Source of the DNA: Azospirillum oryzae
GTDB taxonomy: Bacteria; Pseudomonadota; Alphaproteobacteria; Azospirillales; Azospirillaceae
Direction: 5' to 3'
Assembly: GCF_900177515.1 (NCBI RefSeq)
Contig: NZ_FXAK01000001.1
Location: forward strand, 432,001-496,000
DNA length: 64,000 bases
Part shown: in pieces, positions 10,600 through 19,164 of the stretch
Numbering within the stretch: position 1 is the stretch's first letter
Layout of the letters: each line of letters opens with the position of its first letter
Position numbers and translations under genes: made by a program
Notes under the pieces: model-generated
What the model was told of the DNA's origin: nothing
Seen by the model: the letters and a program-made list of their open reading frames with translations, nothing else
The model's database searches: none

Positions 10600-11420
10600 A
10601 CACGCTTCTGATCGTCGCCGGCAAGGAACTGCGCGAGGCGACCCGCAACCGCTGGGTCGTCGCCACCACCCTGCTGATGGCCGCGCTGGCCCTGACGCTG
10701 AGCTTCCTGGGGTCCATCCCCACCGGCACGGTCGGCGTCGGCCCGGTCGAGGTCACCATCGTCAGCCTGTCGAGCCTGACCATCTTCCTCCTGCCGCTGA
10801 TCGCCCTGCTGCTGTCCTTCGACGCCGTGGTGGGGGAGATCGACCGCGGCACCATGACCCTGCTGCTGTCCTACCCGGTGGCGCGCTGGCAGCTGCTGCT
10901 CGGCAAGTTCCTCGGCCATGCCGCGGTGATCGCGCTGGCGACCGTGGTCGGCTACGGCGCCGCCGGCGTCGCGCTCGCCATGGGCAACACCGCCATCGGT
11001 CCGGAAAGCTGGCGCGCCTTCGCCTCGATGATCGGGTCCAGCGTCATGTTGGGCGCCGCCTTCACCGCGCTCGGCTATCTCGCCTCCACCATCGTCCGCG
11101 ACCGCGGCACGGCGGCCGGCATCGCCGTGGCGGTGTGGCTCGGCTTCGTCCTGCTCTACGACATGGCGCTGCTGGGCATCCTCGCCAGCGGCAGCGGCCT
11201 GGGGGTGGAGGCGCTGAACTGGCTGCTGCTCGCCAACCCGGCCGACGCCTACCGCCTGTTCAACCTCACCGGCTTCAAGGGCGTCAGCGCCTTCGCCGGC
11301 ACCGCCGGCCTCGCCGCCCATGTCCAGCTGTCGGTCCCGCTTCTGCTGGCGGTGATGGCCGGCTGGATCGCCGCCCCGCTGGCGCTGGCCGCCGCCCTCT
11401 TTTCGAGGAAGCAGATCTGA
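10596..11420 (+). CDS. nosY: NosY, ABC transporter permease for NosZ maturation
   Basis: 274-residue integral membrane protein with about six helices and the ABC-2 type permease layout: an N-terminal ELREATRNRW region, then FDAVVGEIDRGTMTLLLSYPV. It forms the membrane part of the NosDFY machinery. It overlaps nosF by 4 bp and its stop shares one base with the nosL start. Confidence 0.95.
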   Translation: MNTLLIVAGKELREATRNRWVVATTLLMAALALTLSFLGSIPTGTVGVGPVEVTIVSLSSLTIFLLPLIALLLSFDAVVGEIDRGTMTLLLSYPVARWQLLLGKFLGHAAVIALATVVGYGAAGVALAMGNTAIGPESWRAFASMIGSSVMLGAAFTALGYLASTIVRDRGTAAGIAVAVWLGFVLLYDMALLGILASGSGLGVEALNWLLLANPADAYRLFNLTGFKGVSAFAGTAGLAAHVQLSVPLLLAVMAGWIAAPLALAAALFSRKQI

Positions 11421-11953
11421 TGCGTACCCTGCGAACCGCCCTTCTCGCCGCCGCCCTGCTGCTGCCGCTCGCCGCCTGCAAGCAGGAGAAGGCGGAGATC
11501 GCTCCGCCGCCGCCGGTCACCCTGACCGCCGACGCCGTCGGCCATTACTGCGGCATGAACCTCGCCGACCATCCCGGTCCCAAGGGCCAGATCCTGGTGA
11601 AGGGGGAAGCGCGGCCGATCTGGCTGTCCTCCGTCCGCGACACCTTCGCCTTCACCATGCTGCCGGAGGAGCCGAAGGAGATCAGCGCGATCTATGTCAC
11701 CGACGTGGCCAAGGCGACCGATCCCGCCGCCCCCGACATGACCGCCTGGGTCGAAGCGCGCCAGGCCTGGTACGTCCTCGGCAGCAAGCTCCGCGGTGGC
11801 ATGGGCGACGCCGAACCCTATCCCTTCTCCGACAAATCGGCGGCCGAGCGCTTCGCCCAGGCCAACGGCGGCAAGGTCCTGCGCTTCGCCGACGTGCCCG
11901 AGGACCAGATCCTCGCCCCGCCCGCCGCCACCATGGCCGAGGGAGAGCATTGA
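11420..11953 (+). CDS. nosL: NosL, outer-membrane/periplasmic copper-delivery lipoprotein
   Basis: 177-residue lipoprotein that carries Cu(I) to apo-NosZ. The signal peptide ends with the lipobox LAAC (Cys near residue 20), and the conserved copper-binding motif CGMNL follows near residue 45. The start ATG at 11420 overlaps the nosY stop (TGATG); a much longer open frame upstream is antisense-free overlap with nosY and was not used. The stop overlaps nosX. Confidence 0.95.
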   Translation: MRTLRTALLAAALLLPLAACKQEKAEIAPPPPVTLTADAVGHYCGMNLADHPGPKGQILVKGEARPIWLSSVRDTFAFTMLPEEPKEISAIYVTDVAKATDPAAPDMTAWVEARQAWYVLGSKLRGGMGDAEPYPFSDKSAAERFAQANGGKVLRFADVPEDQILAPPAATMAEGEH

Positions 11954-12963
11954 TGCAGACCGTCTTCACCCGTCCACTGGCCAGACGCCGCTTCCTCGCC
12001 ATCGGCGCCGTCGCAGCCGGCCTGTCGTTGCTGCCGCACCGCCTGCTGCGCGCTGAAGGAGTTCCCGTCCGCGTCTGGCGCGGCGTGGCGCTCGGCGCCG
12101 ACGCCAGCCTGAGCATCGCCCATCCCGACCCGGCCGAAGCCGACCGCCTGATCGCGCTGAGCCTGGAGGAAGTCGCCCGTCTGGAGCGTGTCTTCAGCCT
12201 CTACCGCGCCGACTCCGCGTTGCGCCGCCTCAACCGCGACGGCGTGCTGGACTCGCCCCCCGCCGACCTCGTGCGGCTTCTCTCCGAGGCCGCCGCCGCC
12301 GCCCGCAACACCGGCGGCGCCTTCGATCCCACGGTGCAGCCGCTGTGGCAGCTCTATGCCGGCCATTTCGAGCGCCCGGACGCCGACCCCGCCGGCCCGC
12401 CGGAGGGCGCCGTCCGCGCCGCCCGCGCGCTGGTCGATGTCCGCGCCCTGCTGGTGGAGCCCGACCGCATCGCCTTCGCCGCCGGCGGCATGGCGGTGAC
12501 CTTGAACGGCATCGCGCAGGGCTACATCACCGACCGCGTCACCGAACGGCTGAAGGCAGAAGGTCTGGAGCATGTGCTGGTCGACATGGGCGAGCTGCGC
12601 GCGCTGGGGCATCACCCCTCCGGCCGTCCCTGGACCGTCGGCCTCGCCGATCCCGGCAACCCGGACCGCACCACCGCCACGGTCGAACTGACCGACGGCG
12701 CGATGGCGACCTCTGGCGGATACGGCACCCGTTTCGACACGGCGGGCCGTTTCACCCACCTGTTCGACCCGGCGAGCGGCACTTGCGCCGCCCAGTGGCT
12801 GGCGGTTACCGTGCAGGCACCGGACGCCACGACGGCCGACGCGCTGTCGACCGCGCTGTCGGTGGTGCCGGCGGATCGGGTTTCGGCCATCCTGGCCGCC
12901 TATCCCGGCGTCACCGCCCGCTTCACCCATCCCGACGGCCGCATCCTGCGGCTGCCGGCCTAA
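11953..12963 (+). CDS. nosX: NosX, ApbE-type FMN transferase for NosR
   Basis: 336-residue periplasmic flavin transferase that attaches FMN covalently to the SGAT motif of NosR. The N-terminus has a Tat-like signal (ARRRFLAIGAVAAGLSL). The body has ApbE features: SLYRADSALRRLNRDG, TGGAFDPTVQPLW, GIAQGYITDRV, VDMGELRALG and TSGGYGTRF. The ATG at 11953 is used; the TTG just before it adds one residue only. Confidence 0.93.
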   Translation: MQTVFTRPLARRRFLAIGAVAAGLSLLPHRLLRAEGVPVRVWRGVALGADASLSIAHPDPAEADRLIALSLEEVARLERVFSLYRADSALRRLNRDGVLDSPPADLVRLLSEAAAAARNTGGAFDPTVQPLWQLYAGHFERPDADPAGPPEGAVRAARALVDVRALLVEPDRIAFAAGGMAVTLNGIAQGYITDRVTERLKAEGLEHVLVDMGELRALGHHPSGRPWTVGLADPGNPDRTTATVELTDGAMATSGGYGTRFDTAGRFTHLFDPASGTCAAQWLAVTVQAPDATTADALSTALSVVPADRVSAILAAYPGVTARFTHPDGRILRLPA

Positions 12964-12981
12964 AGAGATCGGATCATTGTC

Positions 12982-13146
12982 ATGGGAAGCTTCAGCCTGT
13001 TCCACTGGGCCATCGTGCTGCTGGTCGTCCTCCTGCTGTTCGGCGCCGGCAAGCTGCCGTCCGTGATGGGCGACTTCGCCAAGGGCATCAAGAGCTTCAA
13101 GGCCGGCCTGAAGGACGAGGACGAGGATCGCAAGCCGATCGCGTGA
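12982..13146 (+). CDS. Small TatA/TatE-like protein at the end of the nos operon
   Basis: 54-residue protein with an N-terminal hydrophobic helix ([19 protein letters not shown]), then the amphipathic helix [14 protein letters not shown] and an acidic, Lys-ended tail. This is the exact layout of TatA/TatE. It begins 18 bp after nosX, so it is probably part of the nos operon and may support Tat export of folded NosZ. Small TatE-like genes at this place are known in several denitrifiers. Confidence 0.85.
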   Translation: MGSFSLFHWAIVLLVVLLLFGAGKLPSVMGDFAKGIKSFKAGLKDEDEDRKPIA

Positions 13147-13167
13147 TGGCTTGAGCGCATGCGACGG

Positions 13168-13298
13168 GTGCCCCCTCCCCATCCCTCCCCCACCTTCGGT
13201 GGGAGAGGGGGCAGGATGCTTGTCAGCGTGACTTATCTGCCAAAGCGGCGGCAGTTCCCTCTCCCACCGAAGGTGGGGGAGGGTTAGGGAGGGGGCAC
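13168..13298. repeat. Long intergenic inverted repeat (copy A)
   Basis: Two arms of about 42 bp (13168-13209 and 13257-13298) are near-perfect reverse complements around a 47-bp spacer; each arm holds the core CTCCCACC/GGTGGGAG and ends in GTGCCCC/GGGGCAC. It lies between the convergent ends of the nos operon and ubiV, so its transcript could form a hairpin that ends transcription from both sides. Related elements occur at 33199, 35876 and 42060. Confidence 0.85.
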
Positions 13299-13326
13299 CG
13301 CACCCACCGCAGCACCCCCCGCCCCC

Positions 13327-14238
13327 TCACGCCACCCGCAGCGCCCCCGCGGTGTCGTGGTAGAACCCGTTCACCAGCGGCGCGTCGATCAGCCCGCCCA
13401 GTTCCGCGGCGACCTCCGCCCCGTCGCGCTGCCCATCCAGCACCGCCCGGAACGCCTCGGCGACGCGCACCATGTCCATCGCCTGCGGCGACAGGCGGAA
13501 GCGCGAAACCCCCATCTCCACCAATTCATTCATCTCCGCCGCCAGGCACAAACAGCCGTGCGACATCGTCTGCGTCCCGTTGACGGTCAGGAACGGCTGG
13601 CCGTCCATCGTCGTCACCGGCATGCCGTCCGGGTCGTTGCCGCAGACGAACTGGCAGCCGTCCTTGTGCAGCCCATGGGCGCGCGCGTGATAGCAGCGGG
13701 CCGAGATGGCGAGCGGCGCCCGTCCCCAGACCTGCACCTCGGTCTCCACCCCCAGTTCCCGGCCGGCCTTGGCCAGCACCGCGACGGTGGCAGCCGGCAG
13801 TTCCGCCGGCAGCGACACCGCCTCCGCGCCGCGCCCGGCCATCCAGCCCAGCGTCGCCTCGTTGTAGACGTTGATCGTCGGCCCGACCGCATGGGGCCGC
13901 CCGGCCAGCAGGGCCAGCGCCCCCATGTCGTTCGCCTCGATCAGGCCGCCGTCGGGCAGCCCGGCATCGGACTCCACCAGATCGCGCATCGCCGCCCGTT
14001 CGCGCTCGCTGCCGACCAGGATCGGGCTGGCGAGCCACACCGTCTTGCCGGCGGCGCTCAGCCGTTCGATCACGTCCCCCATCGCCTCGGCGAAGAAGGG
14101 CGCCCGCTTGAAGCAGACGATCTCGCCGACGATCACCGTGTCCACCGGCGCCTCGTCGGCGATGCGGGCGTAGAAGTCGCGCCAGCGGTCGACCGGCCAG
14201 TTGAACAGCACCGGCCCCAAAGTGAGTGAAGCAGTCAT
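13327..14238 (-). CDS. ubiV: UbiV, U32-family partner in O2-independent ubiquinone hydroxylation
   Basis: 303-residue peptidase-U32-family protein. With UbiU it binds a [4Fe-4S] cluster and hydroxylates the ubiquinone ring without oxygen. Four candidate cluster Cys are visible: ARCYHAR, DGCQFVC and HGCLC (one of these five is extra). The start at 14238 follows GAGGAG. The gene lies 13 bp after ubiU. E. coli YhbV has the same length and context. Confidence 0.92.
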   Translation of the reverse strand: MTASLTLGPVLFNWPVDRWRDFYARIADEAPVDTVIVGEIVCFKRAPFFAEAMGDVIERLSAAGKTVWLASPILVGSERERAAMRDLVESDAGLPDGGLIEANDMGALALLAGRPHAVGPTINVYNEATLGWMAGRGAEAVSLPAELPAATVAVLAKAGRELGVETEVQVWGRAPLAISARCYHARAHGLHKDGCQFVCGNDPDGMPVTTMDGQPFLTVNGTQTMSHGCLCLAAEMNELVEMGVSRFRLSPQAMDMVRVAEAFRAVLDGQRDGAEVAAELGGLIDAPLVNGFYHDTAGALRVA

Positions 14239-14251
14239 TCCGTAAAACTCC

Positions 14252-15250
14252 TCACCGCCATCCGCGGGTATAGGCACCGGTGGTCTGGGTTCCGCCCTCG
14301 ACCATCGCCTGCAGATCGATGTGCGACACCGGCCGCCCGGCGGCGAAACTCTCCAGCGCCTCGCGATAGGCACGCACCACCGCGGCGATATAGGCCTTGC
14401 CGCGCTGCCGTCCCTCGATCTTCAGCGCCCGCACGCCGGCCGCCTTCAGTTCCGGCAGCAGGTCCATCGCGTTCAGGCTGGTCGGCTCCTCGAACAGATA
14501 GGCCGGCCCCTCCCCGGCGCCGTCACCAGCGACGAAGCGGCCCTTGCACAGCGTCGGATAGCCGGCCTGCTCGCCCTCGCCGAACACGTTGATGGTGAAG
14601 CCGCCCAGCGTGGAGGCCAGCGCGCCGCCCCGCTGCTCGTAGCGGACATGGTTGGCCGGCGAACAGACGCCCTGCTTGTTGGGCGACAGGCCGGTGGCGT
14701 AGGAGGACAGCGAACAGCGCCCCTCCGCCATCGGGCAGAGCCCGCCGAAGACGAACACCTCGGTCTCGATGTCGATCTCGGCGTTCAGCTTGGCGATTTC
14801 CGGCACCGTCAGCACGCGCGGCAGCACGACGCGCCGCACACCGAAGGCATCGCGGTACAGCCGGATCGCCTCGACATTGGCGGCGGAGGCCTGGACCGAC
14901 AGGTGCAGCCGCAGGTCGGGATGCCGCTTGGCGGCATAGGCCAGCAGCCCCGGATCGGCCAGGATGACGGCATCCACCTTCAACCGCGCCGCATCGTCCA
15001 CCGCCTTCTGCCAGGGGCCGAGATTGCCCGCCTGCGGATAGGTGTTGATGGCGACATAGACCTCGACGCGGCGCGCATGGGCGTAATCCACCGCATCGGC
15101 GACATCCTGCCGGGTGAAGTTCAGCCCCGGAAAATTGCGGGCGTTGGTTTCGTCCCGGAAGCCGAGATAGACGGCATCGGCCCCGGCATCGACGGCGGCG
15201 CGCAGCGCGGCCGGCGTCCCCGCCGGGCAGATCAGCTCGAAATTGTCCAT
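14252..15250 (-). CDS. ubiU: UbiU, U32-family protein for O2-independent ubiquinone synthesis
   Basis: 332-residue U32-family protein (YhbU type). It forms a heterodimer with UbiV. The N-terminus ELICPAGTPAALRAAVDAGADAVYLG is the U32 opening. Cluster Cys residues appear in GGLCPMAEGRCSLS, KQGVCSPANH and YPTLCKGR. It is separated from ubiT by 6 bp and from ubiV by 13 bp, so the three form one operon. Confidence 0.94.
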   Translation of the reverse strand: MDNFELICPAGTPAALRAAVDAGADAVYLGFRDETNARNFPGLNFTRQDVADAVDYAHARRVEVYVAINTYPQAGNLGPWQKAVDDAARLKVDAVILADPGLLAYAAKRHPDLRLHLSVQASAANVEAIRLYRDAFGVRRVVLPRVLTVPEIAKLNAEIDIETEVFVFGGLCPMAEGRCSLSSYATGLSPNKQGVCSPANHVRYEQRGGALASTLGGFTINVFGEGEQAGYPTLCKGRFVAGDGAGEGPAYLFEEPTSLNAMDLLPELKAAGVRALKIEGRQRGKAYIAAVVRAYREALESFAAGRPVSHIDLQAMVEGGTQTTGAYTRGWR

Positions 15251-15256
15251 GATTCC

Positions 15257-15934
15257 TTAGGCCCTCGTGCCCGGCAGCACCCCGGTGATGCGCGCCTCCA
15301 CCCGCTCGATCCCCCGCCGCAACGGCGGCGGCAGCAGCCGGCGCGCCGCCTCGATCCGGTCCAGCACCGGCCCGGCATTGCGCCGCAGCACCGGCAGGGC
15401 GCGGGCCAGCGGCCCGGCGATGGAGGCGGCGTCGGCCACCAGATCCATCTCCTCCTCGCCATCCAGCGTGTTGCGCAATGCCAGGATCAGCGCGGTGTCG
15501 CCGGAAATGCTCAGCTCGCGCCGGAAGAACAGCGCATCGCCGTCGATCCGCCCCTCCAGCAGGTCGAGCAGCCGGGCATAAGGCCCCCGGACCACCGCGT
15601 CGGCTCCCGTCTCGTCCACACCGTCAACCCCACGGGGCAGGGCATGCAGCGACAGATCATGCCCGACACGCATCAGCAGGGCGACCGGCGCGTCCACCGG
15701 CTCGATCAGCACGCGGGCGTCCGGCATCTCGCGCAGCGCCTCGAAGGCACGCGGATGCCGCTCGGCCAGCAGCCGCAGCAGCCGGGCGAGCAGCGCATCG
15801 CTGGCCCGCCGCCCCAGCTTGGGCACCAGCCCCAGCCCGGCCCGGCTCAACCCGGTCTCGAACCGGCGGGCGCGCTCGTGGAAGGCAGGGGCATCGGAGG
15901 CGAAAACATTCGGTGCGACATCGGGATCGCGCAT
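15257..15934 (-). CDS. ubiT: UbiT, SCP2-domain lipid-binding factor for anaerobic ubiquinone synthesis
   Basis: 225-residue protein with an SCP2-like domain (about residues 60-165, including LSISGDTALILALRNTLDGEE, the conserved end of this domain). UbiT binds prenylated intermediates and hands them to the UbiUV hydroxylase. It is the first gene of ubiTUV; the start follows GAGGAGGGAAG, and an FNR-type box lies 64 bp upstream. This makes respiratory quinone available during denitrification. Confidence 0.9.
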   Translation of the reverse strand: MRDPDVAPNVFASDAPAFHERARRFETGLSRAGLGLVPKLGRRASDALLARLLRLLAERHPRAFEALREMPDARVLIEPVDAPVALLMRVGHDLSLHALPRGVDGVDETGADAVVRGPYARLLDLLEGRIDGDALFFRRELSISGDTALILALRNTLDGEEEMDLVADAASIAGPLARALPVLRRNAGPVLDRIEAARRLLPPPLRRGIERVEARITGVLPGTRA

Positions 15935-15997
15935 GGGCGGCTTCCCTCCTCATCGGTCATTCCGCCGCCCATGAAAGCCGGTAACCGCCTGACGTCA

Positions 15998-16011
15998 TTG
16001 ACCTCGGTCAA
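15998..16011. promoter_or_regulatory. FNR/Dnr-type operator upstream of ubiT
   Basis: Perfect dyad TTGACCTCGGTCAA (TTGAC-N4-GTCAA), 64 bp before the ubiT start. Its arms are identical to those of the box ahead of nosR, with only the spacer base pair pattern differing. It fits low-oxygen or NO control of ubiTUV, in parallel with nos. Confidence 0.7.
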
Positions 16012-16035
16012 GTTCAAGCTTGAAAGGCTCCGCCG

Positions 16036-16482
16036 TCAGGCCGCACTCGCCAGCCCGGCGCGGTCGATCAGGTCGTACAGCTCGCGGTCCTCGCGGCCGA
16101 TGCGGTGTTTCAGCGCGGCGACCACCTCCCGCGTCTCGCGGATGAAGGCGGCCGGGTCCTTGGCGACGGCGACTGGGCCGGGCCAGCGCGTGCGGTACTG
16201 GTCGAAACGCCCCCGCAGATCGCCCATTTCCGTCTGGAACCGCGCCGCCGTGCTGCGCAGCGCGGCATCCGGATGGGCCAGCAGCCGGGGATAGAGCGCG
16301 CTGTCCTCCAGCGACAGATGGACGGCGAAGGTGCCGAACAACTCCCGCACTGCGGCGATCAGCGCCGCCGGATCCGCCTCCACGGTGCGCGAGGCGAGCA
16401 GCGCTTCGATGCGCCCGACCAACTGGCCGACATTGGCATGATGATCGCGGTAGAGCGCGGTGCTGACGGTGACTTTGGACAT
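16036..16482 (-). CDS. Hemerythrin-like di-iron protein
   Basis: 148-residue HHE-domain protein. Iron-ligand segments are YRDHHANVGQLV (residues 11-22), FAVHLSLEDSALYP (about 51-64) and LKHRIGREDRELYD (about 124-137), forming the usual four-helix pattern. Proteins of this group bind O2 or NO or protect iron-sulfur proteins; which applies here cannot be told. The ATG at 16482 is preferred over upstream in-frame starts because the domain begins there. It stands alone, oriented like ubiTUV but separated by the FNR-type box. Confidence 0.85.
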   Translation of the reverse strand: MSKVTVSTALYRDHHANVGQLVGRIEALLASRTVEADPAALIAAVRELFGTFAVHLSLEDSALYPRLLAHPDAALRSTAARFQTEMGDLRGRFDQYRTRWPGPVAVAKDPAAFIRETREVVAALKHRIGREDRELYDLIDRAGLASAA

Positions 16483-16594
16483 GATGCTGTCTCCAACCGG
16501 GGCCGCCCTTGATTGGGCCGCGTTGAAGCCAGCATGCCGACGAGCGGCCGCGGCATCGTTGCGCCACCGCAAACAACTCCTATTCGCACTACTG

Positions 16595-17017
16595 TCAGTA
16601 ATTGGCCCACAGGCCCGGCGTCACGAGTTCCACGAGATGACCGTCCGGATCACGGAAGTAAATGCTGCGCGCGCCCTTTCGCCAGGACACGGTGCTTTCG
16701 ACCGCAATGCCGTGTTCGGCGAGTTTCGCCAGCCAGCCCTCCAGCTGATCGGCTGAAATGGCAAAGGCATAATGGATCTTTCCACCCCCGCCATGGGGAG
16801 GAATCGTCCCGCCGGGCGTTTCGAGGGGCCGGTCTGTCGACCCCTTCTAAAACAACAGCAAGACGCTGTTCGGCCCCACCGGATAGGCGGCAAGCCGGTT
16901 GTCCATGAACATCGCCTGCAGGCCCATGACGTCTTCATAGAAAGCGCGGGCCTTCGCAAGGTCATCCACATAAAGGCCGGTCTCAAGCACACCGTTTAGA
17001 ACTGGTGCAGTATCCAC
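16595..17017 (-). pseudogene. VOC-family (glyoxalase-like) gene interrupted by an in-frame TAG
   Basis: The 141-codon frame reads as one glyoxalase/bleomycin-resistance-type protein. It starts VDTAPVLNGVLETGLYVDDL, continues AFYEDVMGLQAMF to VLLLF, has a TAG at codon 57 (16847-16849), and resumes in the same frame with KGSTDRPLETPGGTIPPH, HYAFAI and YFRDPDGHLVELVTPG. No frameshift is needed; a single C-to-T change at a CAG (Gln) codon would explain it. The likely start is GTG at 17017. The encoded enzyme is unlikely to be full length unless the stop is read through or is a sequencing error. Confidence 0.8.
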
Positions 17018-17036
17018 AGTAAAAATCCCTCATTTT

Positions 17037-17051
17037 TAAGGAAATTCCTTA
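17037..17051. promoter_or_regulatory. Operator-like dyad upstream of the VOC gene
   Basis: TAAGGAAATTCCTTA is a perfect 7+1+7 inverted repeat, 20 bp before the VOC start codon and within an AT-rich patch, unlike its GC-rich surroundings. It looks like a binding site for a dimeric regulator (MarR, HxlR or ArsR type would fit). No adjacent regulator gene is seen. Confidence 0.45.
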
Positions 17052-17226
17052 TCGAGGGAGGAATTTTACTGCGACCGCGTCGGTTGCTCAAGGAATGATC
17101 CGGACTGAACCCGAATGTGGGCCCACTCACAGCGCCGGACTCCGGATGCGCCCAGGATCGCTCCAACGCCGCAAACCACCCCCGGTCGGATGGACGGCGC
17201 CGAACCTCGCCGGACGGAGCGATCCC

Positions 17227-17379
17227 ATGACCATCCTGTGCATCACCGCCGCCACGTCGATCCTGAGCCTGGGTCTGCTGGTCGGGTGCGATCTCTGCTT
17301 CGAACTGACATCGGACATCGCCGGAATAAGGACCGCCCCATCCAACCGCCGTCGGTCCGGCGAAGACATCATGGGATAG
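17227..17379 (+). CDS. Possible small hydrophobic protein (50 aa)
   Basis: Short open frame with a GGAG ribosome-like site 6 bp before the ATG. It encodes a hydrophobic N-terminus (ITAATSILSLGLLVGC) and a basic tail. The LLVGC sequence resembles a lipobox but the tail is short. It is the only candidate in the 410-bp gap 17018-17427, which otherwise shows only the dyad at 17037. It may be spurious. Confidence 0.25.
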   Translation: MTILCITAATSILSLGLLVGCDLCFELTSDIAGIRTAPSNRRRSGEDIMG

Positions 17380-17427
17380 GCTCCGCCGCAGCAATCAATC
17401 CGCCGCCGGCAGACCCGTCCGATCCCC

Positions 17428-18330
17428 TTACGGCTGACCGCTGCCGCCCGCCGCGCCAAAGACATGGCCGGTGGTGAAGCTGGCATCCTCCGCGGCAAGC
17501 TGGACATAGATGCTGGCAAGCTCCGCCGGCTGGCCCGGACGGCCGAACGGGGTCTGGCTGCCGAACTGCTTCAGCTTCTCCTGGCTGGCACCGCCGCTGA
17601 CCTGAAGCGGGGTCCAGATCGGGCCGGGAGCCACGCCGTTGACGCGGATGCCCTTGTCGGCCAGCTGCTTGGCCAGCGACTTCACGTAATTCATCGTCGC
17701 CGCCTTGGTCTGGGCATAGGCATACAAATCCGGCGTCGGGTCATAAGCCTGTTCCGACGTGGTGCCGATGATGACCGACCCCGGCTTCAGGTGGGGCAGG
17801 GCGGTCTTGATGATCCAGAAGGGGGCGTAGATGTTGGTCTTCATCGTCGCGTCGAATTCCTCGCTGCTGACGTCGAGGATCGACGGGAACGCCTGCTGCC
17901 GCGCGGCGTTGCAGACGACGATGTCGAGCCCACCAAGCCCCGCGACCGCATCGGCCACCAGCTTCTGGCAGAAGCCCTCGTCGCGCAGGTCGCCGGGAAT
18001 CGCCACCGCCTTGCGGCCAGCCTTCTCGATCAGCGCGACGACCTCACGGGCGTCCGGCTCTTCGGAGGGGAAATAGTTGATGGCGACGTCGGCGCCCTCG
18101 CGGGCATAGGCGATGGCGGCGGCCCGGCCCATGCCGGAATCGCCGCCGGTGATCAGCGCCTTGCGCCCGGCCAGCCGGCCGGAGCCCTTGTAGCTGGTCT
18201 CGCCATGGTCGGGCGGCGGATCCATGTCGCGGGCCAGCCCCGGCCAGGGCTGCGACTGGCCGTTGAAGGGCGGGCGCGGGTATTTGCTGCGGGGGTCCTG
18301 CGGCGTGACGGTGTCGTCCTTGCGGTCCAT
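17428..18330 (-). CDS. SDR-family oxidoreductase (YghA/GSP39-like)
   Basis: 300-residue NAD(P)-dependent short-chain dehydrogenase. A Pro-rich N-terminal extension (PRPPFNGQSQPWPGLARDMDPPPDHGE) precedes the Rossmann motif TGGDSGMGRA (about residue 62), typical of the general-stress-protein-39/YghA group. The NAAR motif, the catalytic Ser region GTTSEQAY and YAYAQTKAA (Tyr-x3-Lys) are present. The start at 18330 follows AGGAG. The substrate is unknown. Confidence 0.9.
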   Translation of the reverse strand: MDRKDDTVTPQDPRSKYPRPPFNGQSQPWPGLARDMDPPPDHGETSYKGSGRLAGRKALITGGDSGMGRAAAIAYAREGADVAINYFPSEEPDAREVVALIEKAGRKAVAIPGDLRDEGFCQKLVADAVAGLGGLDIVVCNAARQQAFPSILDVSSEEFDATMKTNIYAPFWIIKTALPHLKPGSVIIGTTSEQAYDPTPDLYAYAQTKAATMNYVKSLAKQLADKGIRVNGVAPGPIWTPLQVSGGASQEKLKQFGSQTPFGRPGQPAELASIYVQLAAEDASFTTGHVFGAAGGSGQP

Positions 18331-18440
18331 ACCTGTCTCCTGATTCGGCACTCTGTGTGCGACGCGGTGAAGCGCCCCACACAGAACCGGTCGGAACAGG
18401 AATGGTTGCCGCAACCCTGACCGTCAGCCAAACGAGGTCC

Positions 18441-18956
18441 TCAGCCGCACATGCCGCCGCAGCAGGAGCCGTTGCGCCGGGCCAGCAGCCGCTCATACGC
18501 GATGCTGACCACGCCGGCCGGCGGGATCACGCCCTGCAGCAGCGACAGCACGTCGGCCTCCAGCGTGCCCGGCGGGATGTCCGTCACCTCGCAAACCGAG
18601 GCGCCGCTGCCGTCCGGCCCCAGCCGGGCATCCGCCGCCGTGACCGCCACATCGCCGTTGCGGTCGATGCACACGCGCAGGCTGGTCGCCACCGCGCCTT
18701 CGGGCCGGGAGATGCGGACCTGCCAGACCTCGGGACCCTGCTGCAGATACTCCCAGGCGAAGCCGGCGCCGAACAGGCTCAGCAGCTGGTGGTGCAGCGG
18801 ACGCGGGTCATGGTCGTTGACCAGCGAGAAACCGTCGCCGGGCGTCAGGTCCTGCACCGACTGGAAGATCAGCTGGTGGCGCTGATAGGGCGGGATGGCG
18901 CGGAGATCGAGAACCGGTTCGGCCTGGGCGGTGGCGTGGGAGTTGGTGGTCGGCAT
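18441..18956 (-). CDS. DUF2249-domain protein with Cys-rich C-terminus
   Basis: 171-residue protein. The N-terminal half has the DUF2249 pattern (LDLRAIPPYQRHQLIFQSVQDLTPGDGFSLVNDHDPRPLHHQL). DUF2249 proteins often lie beside nitric-oxide and denitrification genes, and their role is unsettled. The middle part resembles a domain seen in metal-sulfur assembly proteins (DVLSLLQGVIPPAG), and the end is NGSCCGGMCG, with four Cys likely to bind metal. The start MPTTNS at 18956 is chosen to match the domain onset. Confidence 0.75.
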   Translation of the reverse strand: MPTTNSHATAQAEPVLDLRAIPPYQRHQLIFQSVQDLTPGDGFSLVNDHDPRPLHHQLLSLFGAGFAWEYLQQGPEVWQVRISRPEGAVATSLRVCIDRNGDVAVTAADARLGPDGSGASVCEVTDIPPGTLEADVLSLLQGVIPPAGVVSIAYERLLARRNGSCCGGMCG

Positions 18957-19164
18957 CGTCGTCCGTCTGGTCTGTGGGGGAGCGGCAGGATCGCCATGCC
19001 CCCCTGTACTCCGGATCACCGCCCCCTTCTTTGCTCCAGCACAAACGCCGGAGAGGGTGGGGCGCTCAGCCGGCCCCCTCCCCTGCCAGTGCGGAGGCGA
19101 AAGCCCGGTCCGCCCTGTTGCGGCGAGGCGAGCGGTGCAAGAGACGCCTCATTTCCGTTTGCGA

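Noticed and set aside
16847..16849. Programmed readthrough or special amino acid at TAG in the VOC gene
   Set aside because: No stem-loop or other recoding signal is visible after the stop, and VOC proteins do not use such residues; a nonsense mutation is simpler.
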